NCBI GenBank assembly: GCA_039920665.1
Contig: JBDSDH010000169.1
Location: forward strand, 1 to 13,973
Length of the DNA stretch: 13,973 bases
From: WLMZ01 sp039920665
GTDB taxonomy: Bacteria; Actinomycetota; Acidimicrobiia; Acidimicrobiales; Ilumatobacteraceae
Reading direction: 5' to 3'
Shown: positions 6,704 to 13,973 of the stretch, in pieces
How positions within the stretch are numbered: position 1 is the first letter of the stretch
Layout of the letters: each line of letters starts with the position of its first letter
The notes under the pieces: generated by a model
What the model was told of the DNA's origin: nothing
Seen by the model: the letters and a program-made list of their open reading frames with translations, nothing else
Databases searched by the model: none
Program-made: the position numbers and the translations under genes

Positions 6704-9700
6704 GGCATGCTCCCATCGGCGAAGAACTGATCGATGGCGAGCACGGCCGCCGTCGCCGGTCGCCACGAGCACACACCATGGGCGATGCCGCGTTCGGTCG
6801 GAGTGTTCGGCCCAACCATGCCGCGCACGAAGAGATACCCGGCACCGCCGAGGTGATGATCGGGGGAATAGGACGGCCCGAGGCGCCAGCGCAGATAACG
6901 GTGGACGGCGACGGTGTACAGCAATGCCTGGAGCGGATACCGAGAGTGTTCCATTGCCTCGATCAGCAACTCCGGTCGATACGACCCAACCGGGTCGGCA
7001 TCGCCGGGGGTATGGAGCCGGTTGGTCTTGTAGTCGACAACGACATAGCGATGACCGTGGGCAACGTGTGGATCGGGCACACGGAACACCGCATCGATCG
7101 AGCCGTGCATCCAGCCCGCAATGTCGAGATCGGCCATGTCGTCGGCGAGTTGCGTAGCAAAGGGTCGCATCGGGTCGTCTCGCGTCAGCGTCGCCAGCAG
7201 GATCTGACCAATCGCTCCGGCGGTGATCGAACGGCCGGACAACCCGCGAAGCAGCGGGATGTCGAATGTCAGCTCGGCCAGCCGGTCGCCGGGCCCGAAG
7301 TCGACCAGTGACCGACCGCTGAACAGCGGACCAAGCGGAGTGTGCAGGGCCGCAACCAGCCCGGTGACGACGTCTGCCGAAGGCCTGACATCGGGGAGTT
7401 CGATGCCGGCCCGACGTGTGTGGTGGTCGACCAGGCGATCGACTTCGTCGTGCAGATCGGCACTGGCGAAGTTGAGGTCTTCGAGCACGGAGTGGACGAA
7501 CGTTCCGAACCGTGTGCCACCCGCGATGTCCGCCAGCGGAGCGACGACCGGAGCGCTCGGAAGTGTTGCGGTGAACAGGCTGAGTTGATCCGGTGCAGTC
7601 GGTTCTGCGCTGGACTCCGGGTTGACCAGCAGCGCGACCTCGTCGACCTGCTCGGATGGCTCGTCGTAACCCCCCGTGTCGTCGAGGGCAAGATCTCTGC
7701 GCTGCAGGTCGGACTCGAGCTGCGATCCGAGTCCGCTGAACGACCAGCGTCGCCACGCCGGTTCGGCGATCCTGGTTCGTGACCCATGCGTGGCGGTTCG
7801 GAGTTCGCGCGGCTGCGAGTCGCGTCGACCGGACCAGATCGGTGGCTCGATATCGACCGGGAGTTCGATGAGTTCGATCGTGCCCGTGCTCTCGTCGGCG
7901 AGTTGATGCAGTTGAGCGATCACATCGGCCTCGGGCAGGTGTCGATGAGGTGGACGAACGATGTCGAAGCCTTTGCTGGTCTTGCCCGTCTTGGTCGGCG
8001 GCTTGGCCGCGAACCGGAGCGCAATGTTCTGGACCGGACCGGCACCGTTGCGGTCGAGCAGGATTCTCCCGAGCGCCGAGCCGTTGGCGTCCTGGGTGGA
8101 TGCCCACCACACCTCCAGCCGATGTTGGGCTCGGGTGAGCGCGACGTACAACAGGCGCAACTCGTCGCCTTCAATGTCGAGGCCGGCCCATTCTCGACGG
8201 GCGACCTGGTTGTAGCGAGTGCTCTCGTCCGGTGGCGCTGATCCATCGAGGGGTGCTGCGAGCCCGCCATCCCAACCAACGGTCGAGGCAATGTCGAGTG
8301 TGCGGAGTCCATCAGGCGCGATGTACGAGTGCGGGAGTCGCAGATTGGACCGCTGCTTGAACGCGAACGGGACGAGCACGATCGGATACTCCAGTCCCTT
8401 GGCCGAGTGAATGGTGGTGATCTGCACCGCTCGCGCATCGGAGTCGATCCGGCGCATTGCGTCCTCGTCGAGTGCATTGGAACTGGCGATGAGCTCATCG
8501 AGCGTTCGCAGCACCTGGGTTGGATCGGTGTTGTCTCCGTGGACAGCGGATGCCAACAATTCGGCGAGGTGGTCGAGGTCGGTGAGGTGCCGCTCGCCTC
8601 CTTCGCGTCCGAGCACGGTTGGCAGCACGCCCACACCCCAGATGCGGTCGGGTCGGATCGACTTCTGCTCGTCGTAGAACGCGCTCAAACCGATCTGACG
8701 GAGCCGATCGGCCATCGCCGCAACGTGTTCCTGCAGCGCGAGCAGCACGTCATCGGATTCGACCAAGGACGCGACATCGGTGGGCAGGAACCAGCCGAGC
8801 GCTGCAGCGCGGACGAGTGGCGCACGGTGCGGCTCCGCCATGGCTGCCAGCAGCAGACGCCATTGCGATGCCGCCGGGGTGACGGTGACCGAGCCGGTAC
8901 GAGTGCGCACGGCTGGGACGCACGCCCGGCGCAGGGCCTCGGCGACGTTGTTGGCTTCGGCGTGGGAAGGCACGAGCACCGCAATGTCTCCGGGGTCGAC
9001 CGATCGCTCGACCCCGTTGGCCTCTGTGATGGTTCCGTGATCCAGGATGTCGACGGTTCGGGTGACGAGATCTCCGAGCACGAGCGTGCGGATCAGCGGC
9101 ATCGACAGGCCACGCCTCTTCGCCGATCTGAGGGTGTCGTCGAGCGGCACGACACGCAGGCGGACCGCTGCCGACGACGAATCACCCGCCACCGACAGCG
9201 CATTGTCGAGCGCCCCCGGCTGAGGATCGACCGGATGGAACGAGATTCGAGGATCGCCGAGCGTGGCACCGTCGAACAGGTACCCGAGACCGTCGAGCAG
9301 CGACCGATCAGAACGGTAGTTGGTGCCGAGGGTGAAGCCGGCACCTGCGTCGACGGCATCGAGATAGGCATGGACGTCGGCGCCGCGGAACCGATAGATC
9401 GCCTGTTTGGGGTCGCCGACGGTGATCAGGGTGCGGCTCGCAAAGGCGGTCTGGAACACATCCCACTGCAACCGATCGGTGTCCTGGAACTCGTCGACCA
9501 GAACCACGGACGAGCGCTGGGCAAGCTGCTCGGCCACCGCCGCGCCACCCGCCGGATCGAGCAGCGCATCGCGCAGCGACGAGATCAGCGAGTCGTACCC
9601 GATCTCGCCGCGCTGACGCTGTCGCGACGAGACCTCGTGCAGGGCCCGCTGGGTGAGATGCAACCAACGTTCGGCCATCGAATCGTTGTCGATGTCACGC

Positions 9701-10365
9701 TGATGCTTGTTGGGTCTCGGATGCGGCAGACGCGGCGCGTAGGCCGCACCAGGATTGTTGATCAACGTCGTGACATTGTTGATCAAGTGCGTTTCGGCGT
9801 TGCTCGGTTGACGCACTCTGATCGTGCTCGTTGGTGGAGAGTTGAGCCTGCGAGGTTCGTCCGCCAGTTCGGCCACGATCAGATCGCGACAGACTTCGGC
9901 AACCAGTTCGGCCGTGTTGTCGATCAGGACAGCCGACGGATCGATGCCGGCCCGCACACCCAATTGACCAAGCGCCTGCTGACAGAAGCCGTGGATGGTG
10001 GTCACGCTGAGTTCGTCGAATCGGTTGATTGCTTCGTCGACTCGTTGCTGGCGCGCTGCCAGTTCGGCGTCGCCCAACCCCGGGTCGATCAGCAGCGCCA
10101 TCCAGGGATAGGTGTCAGGAGCGACGCCCGAAGCGAATGCGTCCGACGCTGTTCGCAGTGTGGACCGGGTGCGATCTCGGAGGTCGTTGGCCGCGGCGCG
10201 GGTGAAGGTGACCACAAGGAACTGATCGACCGGAACGTCTCGTTCGGCAATGTAGCGCACGATCAGGCCCGTCAGGGAGTAGGTCTTGCCCGTGCCGGCG
10301 CTGGCTTCGATGACCGTGCGGCCGGCAGGCAATTCAGCAGTGAGATCGAACGCGAGCGCGGTCAC
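6700..10365 (-). CDS. recB: RecB, exodeoxyribonuclease V beta subunit (3'-5' helicase and nuclease)
   Basis: The 1221-residue protein is the SF1A 3'-5' helicase and sole nuclease of RecBCD. Visible motifs in order: Walker A ASAGTGKT with Lys27; VVTFTRAAANDLRDR (motif Ia); Walker B VDEFQDTD with Asp291-Glu292; VGDPKQAIYRFRGAD (motif III, about 320-330); NYRSDRS (motif IV); TTIHSAKGLEYP (motif V, about 650); and LLYVALTRAQHRL (motif VI, about 740). A linker leads to the C-terminal RecB nuclease domain, with His958 in FGTFVHSVLED, Asp1091 in GSIDAVF, and Asp1111/Lys1113 in VVDYKTNRL, so both motor and nuclease should be active. GTG 10365 is chosen because it forms a GTGA overlap with the recC stop and puts Walker A at the usual distance from the N-terminus; the frame extends to 10449 without support. 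It is the middle gene of recC-recB-recD. The segment between motifs Ia and II looks compact and contains a small repeat. Confidence 0.96.
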   Translation of the reverse strand: MTALAFDLTAELPAGRTVIEASAGTGKTYSLTGLIVRYIAERDVPVDQFLVVTFTRAAANDLRDRTRSTLRTASDAFASGVAPDTYPWMALLIDPGLGDAELAARQQRVDEAINRFDELSVTTIHGFCQQALGQLGVRAGIDPSAVLIDNTAELVAEVCRDLIVAELADEPRRLNSPPTSTIRVRQPSNAETHLINNVTTLINNPGAAYAPRLPHPRPNKHQRDIDNDSMAERWLHLTQRALHEVSSRQRQRGEIGYDSLISSLRDALLDPAGGAAVAEQLAQRSSVVLVDEFQDTDRLQWDVFQTAFASRTLITVGDPKQAIYRFRGADVHAYLDAVDAGAGFTLGTNYRSDRSLLDGLGYLFDGATLGDPRISFHPVDPQPGALDNALSVAGDSSSAAVRLRVVPLDDTLRSAKRRGLSMPLIRTLVLGDLVTRTVDILDHGTITEANGVERSVDPGDIAVLVPSHAEANNVAEALRRACVPAVRTRTGSVTVTPAASQWRLLLAAMAEPHRAPLVRAAALGWFLPTDVASLVESDDVLLALQEHVAAMADRLRQIGLSAFYDEQKSIRPDRIWGVGVLPTVLGREGGERHLTDLDHLAELLASAVHGDNTDPTQVLRTLDELIASSNALDEDAMRRIDSDARAVQITTIHSAKGLEYPIVLVPFAFKQRSNLRLPHSYIAPDGLRTLDIASTVGWDGGLAAPLDGSAPPDESTRYNQVARREWAGLDIEGDELRLLYVALTRAQHRLEVWWASTQDANGSALGRILLDRNGAGPVQNIALRFAAKPPTKTGKTSKGFDIVRPPHRHLPEADVIAQLHQLADESTGTIELIELPVDIEPPIWSGRRDSQPRELRTATHGSRTRIAEPAWRRWSFSGLGSQLESDLQRRDLALDDTGGYDEPSEQVDEVALLVNPESSAEPTAPDQLSLFTATLPSAPVVAPLADIAGGTRFGTFVHSVLEDLNFASADLHDEVDRLVDHHTRRAGIELPDVRPSADVVTGLVAALHTPLGPLFSGRSLVDFGPGDRLAELTFDIPLLRGLSGRSITAGAIGQILLATLTRDDPMRPFATQLADDMADLDIAGWMHGSIDAVFRVPDPHVAHGHRYVVVDYKTNRLHTPGDADPVGSYRPELLIEAMEHSRYPLQALLYTVAVHRYLRWRLGPSYSPDHHLGGAGYLFVRGMVGPNTPTERGIAHGVCSWRPATAAVLAIDQFFADGSMP
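6710..6714 (-). promoter_or_regulatory. Ribosome binding site of recD
   Basis: GGGAG on the minus strand lies inside the last codons of recB, 6 bases before ATG 6703. It supports that start over any upstream codon in the open frame, and together with the ATGA overlap suggests both de novo and coupled initiation. Confidence 0.6.
9754..9786 (-). repeat. Two 12-bp direct repeats inside recB
   Basis: The plus-strand 12-mer attgttgatcaa occurs at 9754-9765 and again at 9775-9786, a 21-base period. It encodes LINN twice (LINNVTTLINN) at about RecB residues 194-204, in the region between helicase motifs Ia and II. It is likely a small in-frame duplication. Confidence 0.75.
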
Positions 10366-13300
10366 GAGGCCATCTCGCTCTCGGAATCGGTGACGGAGCC
10401 GTCGCCGGACGCCGGAGGCGGGGCGATGAACCGGTGATACGACATCCACATCAAGTCAGCCAGTGCCTGGGCGCGATGGAACGGTGAATCGGCGATCGCA
10501 GCCATCTCATCGGTTGCCCGAAGTGGGATCGCGAGGATGTCGTCGGCGGTGTTGGCGCCCCACAGGAACCGTGCCGGATCAGAGCGAATGTCATGGATGA
10601 ACTCGTCGTCGTCGATCGTGCGGGTCTCGAACAGCGTGAGCGAGGAGTTGGCAAAGTACGGCAGCGGCTCGCGCAGGGCACGCAGATGGAACGACAGTGC
10701 TGCCCGGAGCAGATGGATGGCGGCCGGTACGCGCTCGGGGCCGTCGATCGGTCGAGGTCGATCGATGGTGGCCTTGGAGGCAGCGGCCGACTTCGGGCGG
10801 TTGATGACCAGCGCCGACCAGTCGCGGCCCGGCTCGGTCACGATGAGCGCAGCGAGTTCGATCGCCACGCTGATCGTGGCACGTGGCCCCGGTCGGGTGA
10901 AGTTGACCCGGATCAATTGATCGCCATGGATCCGCCGAACTACATCGCGCAGGGGCACCGTTGCGCGATGTAGCTCGGGAACGCTCAGTTCGATCTCGAC
11001 TGGTTGCTCGCCGTTGGCCGACGCGAGCAAGGTGCGAGCGTCTGGCGAACCATCGAGGACCAGGTCGACCTCGGTGACGGCCTCAGCCAACACGGCCTCG
11101 GCGAGAGCCCGCGGTGGCAGTGCGCCACTGAGCCGGTGTGCGTCGCCCCACGCTTGGAGCATCGTTTCGTCGGCCCCACTGCGGTGGAGTTCGAGCAGCT
11201 CGCTGCCGAGTTGATACTGGTCGAGACCGACGAAGCGCAGCGGAATGCTGGTGACCGACTGATCGACCTCGGTGGGCATTCGGGCGTCGAGTCGCCTCGA
11301 CATGAACGTACGATCGGGCCGGATACACGCCTCCGCGAGCGCAGCGAGATCGAGGCTGACCGGCACGATCGGGTGCAGGAGCGGCCACGGCGTGATGGCC
11401 GGGGTGGCCGTCCGGCGAGCCATCGCTGCCCCGAGCATCGCTGCGTCGAACGTGAACGACTGGCCGGTGGCAAAGCCATCAGGTCCTTTGGATCCCGGCG
11501 TACTGGTGAGGTTGCGTTCGTCGAACGCCTGACGGGGATGCACGGTGATCAACGAATTGGGGGTTGCCCCGGTGGTGGCCGCCACGACGTCGAGGAGTTC
11601 GCTGAGATGCACCGGAGGCGGCAACGTGCGGTTGGTCGTGATGTCGCTGCCGTCATAGGTGACGACGACGTGGTCGCCGGCGGACATCACGGCATCGAGC
11701 AGCATATGGCGCCCCTCGACCCGTTGATCGCGCTCGCCGACACACGGCCGAAGGCCGAGGATGTCGTCGCCATCGGTGCCAGCCGATCGAAGTGCGTTGT
11801 CGTCGAGTCCGAGCAGGCACACGACTCGCGCCGGCAGGTTGCGTACGGGCAGGAGCGTGGTGGCGGTGACGGACCCCGAGCGCAACGCGAGTCGACCACG
11901 ATCTTCGGTGAGCACGCTCGCCACCACCGATCGAGCATCGCTGAACGACAGCGGTACGTCGCTATCGGCGGCGGACTCACTGACTGCAGCGATCGCTTCC
12001 ACAACCGCCGCGATCTGCCACGTGTCATCGGGGTGCGTGGCGAAGAAGTCGGTGATCAACCCGGTGACGATGTCGACCCACCGGGCGATGCTGTGCTGCC
12101 GCGCACACAGCGCTCGGGCGGTGATCAGGCGATGGATCAGCTCGGCCAGACGACCGGCAATGGTCAAGCCTGCGGCATCGACATCGTCGAATGGGACCAT
12201 TGCACCCGGTCCGACCCGTGAGCTCGGGGCCGGCATCGCTGCCCCGAGCAACAACCGATCGAGCGTCGCCCGCCACGTGCCCTCGACGATGTGCGCCGGT
12301 ACCCATTCGCCGCGATGGGTCGAGTCGAGCCCCCAGGTGGTGCCGAGTTGATCGATCCATCCGCTGATCCGTTCGGCGTCTTGGTCGCCGAAGCCGAACA
12401 TTCGATGAACCGGATCCTGAGCGAGCAACTGCATCACGTCAGGTCCGGTGCAGCGGCCGGCAATGGTCGTGAGCAGGATGTCGAGGGCCGACGCAACGGC
12501 GTTGTCGGCACCGATCGACAAGTCGCTGACGCGCACCGGCACCGGAAACGAACTGCGTTGGAACACCGACTGGATCAGCGGCGCGAACCGGTGAAGATCC
12601 GGGCACAGGATCAAGACGTCGTGCGGCGCCAGCGTGGAATCGGCAGCAAACAGGTGGCCGAGCGCGTCACGCATCGTCTCCAGTTGGCGGGTGGTGCCAT
12701 GACAGGCGTGGATCTGGATCGATCGGTCGTTGGTGGGTCCGTCGGCGGCATCGGTGGCATCGACGGCATCGACGGCATCGGCGGACGTCGGCGGCTGGTC
12801 GAGCAGGACGTCGGCCTGCAGTCGATGCAACGTGGTCGATTGGACCTTCGTGGAGTCCGCTCCGGCATGGTCGAGCGAGTCGATCGTTGCACCGCCCAGG
12901 CCACCGACCAGGGCAGCGGTCTCCATCGGGGGGCGGGCCCAGGATCGCAGCAACGGATGACGGACGGCTGCGGTGGCGTCGACCGCCGAGCGCAACACCA
13001 GTTCGCCGGCGAGTTGCTGGCGGCACGACTCCCATGCCGCAGGAGACGGATGGAGCAGGTGGAGGTGCACGTCGCGTACCTCGGCGAGGGCGCGGAACAC
13101 GGTGAGCTGGCCGGCCGAGACAGCGCTGAGCCCGAACACCGACACTCGGTCGGGCAGCGCCGGCTGGAACTGGCCGGTGCTCAGCCCGTCGACGAGTTCT
13201 GGCAATCGCTCGGCGAGTGTTGGTTGGCCGATGTGCTCTCGGACAGCACGCCACAGGTTGGCCTGCCAGATGTGGTCGGCGGGCAGTGGGGTGACGGCAC

Positions 13301-13802
13301 CGCGCTCGTCCACCGTTCCGTCGCCGAACCGTCCGGCCGCCCACTGCTGCAACAGTTGCGGGCGGTGGTTGGCGTATCGGTCGAACAAGTCGGCGATCCG
13401 ACGGGCGGTCGCGTACGTGCCCGACGCGCTGACATCGTCGGCATCGTGCCGGCGTCGTGCACGCCATCCCGGAACATCGACCGTCGCCCTGTGCAGCACT
13501 CTCAGTACCGTCCAGGTGAGCTGCTCGAGATCCCATGGGCTGGTCACGCCGGTCGGCTGGCCGAGGGCTGCTGCCGTGAACCGGTTGAGGAACACCATGT
13601 CGATGTTGGCTGCGATGCCATCTTGGTGCTGGCCAGCGCCGAGACGCAGCGCTAACTGCTGCTGCAACCAGTCGCGGACGCCGACGGTCGGGACACCGAC
13701 GACTTCGGCTTCGAAGGGATCCGCCAAGGGCGTCTGCAACACCATCGCCAATGAACCGGCGAGCGGCAGCAGTTGAGCAGCGTGGTGGATGTGAAGGCTC
13801 AC
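10362..13802 (-). CDS. recC: RecC, exodeoxyribonuclease V gamma subunit
   Basis: RecC is the scaffold of RecBCD; in E. coli it splits the duplex ahead of the motors and scans the 3' strand for Chi through a defunct helicase fold. This product is 1146 residues from GTG 13802, near the usual 1100. Family landmarks include LADPFEAEVVGVPTVGVRDWLQQ close to the N-terminus, GIAANIDMVFLNRF, HACHGTTRQLETMRD, DVLILCPDLHRFAPLI, RNLPARVVCLLGLDD and HPRQAFDERNL. No Walker A motif is seen, as expected. The start is uncertain: GTG 13802 gives an N-terminus like known RecC proteins, while GTG 13856 would add 18 residues (LEWRLPPLSDSTDSGTP) without family support and would start 6 bases from a hairpin. A polyalanine/Asp linker with 9-bp repeats lies near residues 341-352. 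First gene of recC-recB-recD; its stop overlaps the recB GTG. The Chi sequence it recognises in this organism cannot be read from the sequence. Confidence 0.95.
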   Translation of the reverse strand: MSLHIHHAAQLLPLAGSLAMVLQTPLADPFEAEVVGVPTVGVRDWLQQQLALRLGAGQHQDGIAANIDMVFLNRFTAAALGQPTGVTSPWDLEQLTWTVLRVLHRATVDVPGWRARRRHDADDVSASGTYATARRIADLFDRYANHRPQLLQQWAAGRFGDGTVDERGAVTPLPADHIWQANLWRAVREHIGQPTLAERLPELVDGLSTGQFQPALPDRVSVFGLSAVSAGQLTVFRALAEVRDVHLHLLHPSPAAWESCRQQLAGELVLRSAVDATAAVRHPLLRSWARPPMETAALVGGLGGATIDSLDHAGADSTKVQSTTLHRLQADVLLDQPPTSADAVDAVDATDAADGPTNDRSIQIHACHGTTRQLETMRDALGHLFAADSTLAPHDVLILCPDLHRFAPLIQSVFQRSSFPVPVRVSDLSIGADNAVASALDILLTTIAGRCTGPDVMQLLAQDPVHRMFGFGDQDAERISGWIDQLGTTWGLDSTHRGEWVPAHIVEGTWRATLDRLLLGAAMPAPSSRVGPGAMVPFDDVDAAGLTIAGRLAELIHRLITARALCARQHSIARWVDIVTGLITDFFATHPDDTWQIAAVVEAIAAVSESAADSDVPLSFSDARSVVASVLTEDRGRLALRSGSVTATTLLPVRNLPARVVCLLGLDDNALRSAGTDGDDILGLRPCVGERDQRVEGRHMLLDAVMSAGDHVVVTYDGSDITTNRTLPPPVHLSELLDVVAATTGATPNSLITVHPRQAFDERNLTSTPGSKGPDGFATGQSFTFDAAMLGAAMARRTATPAITPWPLLHPIVPVSLDLAALAEACIRPDRTFMSRRLDARMPTEVDQSVTSIPLRFVGLDQYQLGSELLELHRSGADETMLQAWGDAHRLSGALPPRALAEAVLAEAVTEVDLVLDGSPDARTLLASANGEQPVEIELSVPELHRATVPLRDVVRRIHGDQLIRVNFTRPGPRATISVAIELAALIVTEPGRDWSALVINRPKSAAASKATIDRPRPIDGPERVPAAIHLLRAALSFHLRALREPLPYFANSSLTLFETRTIDDDEFIHDIRSDPARFLWGANTADDILAIPLRATDEMAAIADSPFHRAQALADLMWMSYHRFIAPPPASGDGSVTDSESEMAS
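12747..12782 (-). repeat. Four 9-bp tandem repeats inside recC
   Basis: The plus-strand unit ggcatcgac occurs perfectly at 12756-12764 and 12765-12773, flanked by one-to-two-base variants at 12747-12755 and 12774-12782. On the minus strand it encodes an Ala/Asp tract (AVDAVDATDAAD) at about RecC residues 341-352. The composition suggests a flexible loop or linker, and copy-number change would be in frame. Confidence 0.85.
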
Positions 13803-13858
13803 TGGGGTACCTGAGTCAGTCGAATCGGAGAGCGGGGGCAGTCGCCATTCCAGCACAT
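13799..13858 (-). CDS. Possible 19-codon leader ORF coupled to recC
   Basis: On the minus strand an ATG at 13858 opens a frame of 19 codons, MCWNGDCPRSPIRLTQVPQ, ending in TGA at 13801-13799. That TGA overlaps the preferred recC start GTG (13802-13800) as GTGA, the same arrangement seen at the recC/recB junction. AGAGGAG (13875-13869) lies 10 bases before the ATG, slightly far but usable, and is partly buried in the 3' arm and loop of the hairpin at 13863-13885. This would fit a translated leader controlling recC initiation. No function is recognised for the peptide, which has two Cys and one Trp. Short ORFs arise by chance, and the alternative that recC itself begins at GTG 13856 uses the same bases in another frame, so confidence is low. 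Confidence 0.35.
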   Translation of the reverse strand: MCWNGDCPRSPIRLTQVPQ

Positions 13859-13862
13859 GGGT

Positions 13863-13885
13863 GCGACACTCCTCTGGAGTGTCGC
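13863..13885 (-). terminator. Perfect 10-bp hairpin between the upstream gene and recC
   Basis: The arms gcgacactcc (13863-13872) and ggagtgtcgc (13876-13885) are exact reverse complements around a 3-base loop. The structure begins 12 bases after the stop of the partial upstream gene, so on the minus strand it may terminate that transcript. No T-tract follows, which is common in GC-rich actinobacteria but weakens the terminator call. Because the loop and 3' arm contain AGAGGAG, it could instead be a leader structure that masks a ribosome site upstream of recC. Confidence 0.6.
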
Positions 13886-13897
13886 TGACCTGCGGTT

Positions 13898-13973
13898 TCA
13901 GCGGGAAGCTGCTCCATCGAGACGGAACAGGCGGCGGGCGTTGTCGCCGATGAAGTCGCGTTGATCCTCGACC
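13898..13973 (-). CDS. C-terminal end of a probable amidohydrolase-2 family protein (partial)
   Basis: Only the last 24 codons are in the window, ending in TGA at 13898. The peptide includes DFIGDNARRLFRLDG, which closely matches the usual ending of amidohydrolase-2 family proteins (GENARRLF.L). The rest of the gene and its start lie beyond the right edge. It is on the same strand as recC, 39 bases upstream of the possible leader ORF and separated from it by the hairpin at 13863-13885. With so little sequence the family call is probable rather than certain, and no substrate can be suggested. Confidence 0.6.
   Translation of the reverse strand, partial: VEDQRDFIGDNARRLFRLDGAASR

Noticed and set aside
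6704..8110. Upstream extension of the recD frame giving a 1144-residue protein
   Set aside because: The extra 469 residues overlap recB in another frame and have shadow composition; the ATGA overlap and GGGAG site mark the real start at 6703.
8329..10437. A 702-codon open frame on the plus strand opposite recB
   Set aside because: It is a mirror of the recB codon pattern in GC-rich DNA. The product is low-complexity Arg/Gly/Val/Asp sequence with no recognisable domain, while the minus strand has a full set of RecB motifs.
5823..11996. Four copies of the palindrome GCGATCGC (5823, 6501, 10492, 11989), all in recBCD
   Set aside because: Possibly more than base composition predicts, but this DNA is generally rich in CGATCG-type words from codon usage, and there is no strand-specific pattern to suggest a Chi or uptake signal.
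11004..13655. Plus-strand frames of 405 and 454 codons opposite recC
   Set aside because: Arg/Gly/Glu-rich shadow translations without domains; RecC landmarks cover the other strand.

Overview
The window is GC-rich, densely packed bacterial chromosome. It has short intergenic gaps, frequent GTG starts, few clear Shine-Dalgarno sites and a recC-recB-recD gene order like that of actinobacteria. An actinobacterium, possibly of the Acidimicrobiia (Ilumatobacter-like), is my inference from gene style and content; no rRNA or other phylogenetic marker is present to prove it. I see no tRNA, rRNA, CRISPR array, insertion sequence, phage gene or integration site.

Left region (1-3376, minus strand). 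Three genes are read right to left: a secreted lipoprotein of unknown function with short tandem repeats, a carotenoid cleavage oxygenase with all four iron-binding histidines, and a proline iminopeptidase that runs off the left edge. Gaps of 14 and 5 bases suggest one transcript. The products share no obvious pathway.

Middle (3377-4705). A 90-base divergent intergenic region separates the lipoprotein from a plus-strand amidohydrolase-2 family metalloenzyme. The 3' end of the amidohydrolase overlaps the 3' end of recD by 30 bases, tail to tail.

Right region (4676-13973, minus strand). A complete recC-recB-recD operon encodes the RecBCD (exodeoxyribonuclease V) helicase-nuclease that processes double-strand breaks and degrades unprotected linear DNA. 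All helicase motifs in RecB and RecD and the RecB nuclease residues are present. The genes are joined by a GTGA overlap (recC/recB) and an ATGA overlap (recB/recD), which points to translational coupling and balanced subunit synthesis. The most interesting observation is just upstream of recC: a perfect 10-bp hairpin followed by a possible 19-codon leader ORF whose stop overlaps the preferred recC start in the same GTGA arrangement. At the right edge lies the last 24 codons of another protein, probably a second amidohydrolase.

Overall this is mostly ordinary housekeeping and metabolic sequence. I found no convincing new multi-gene system. The recC leader and the repeat-bearing lipoprotein are the points most worth a second look.
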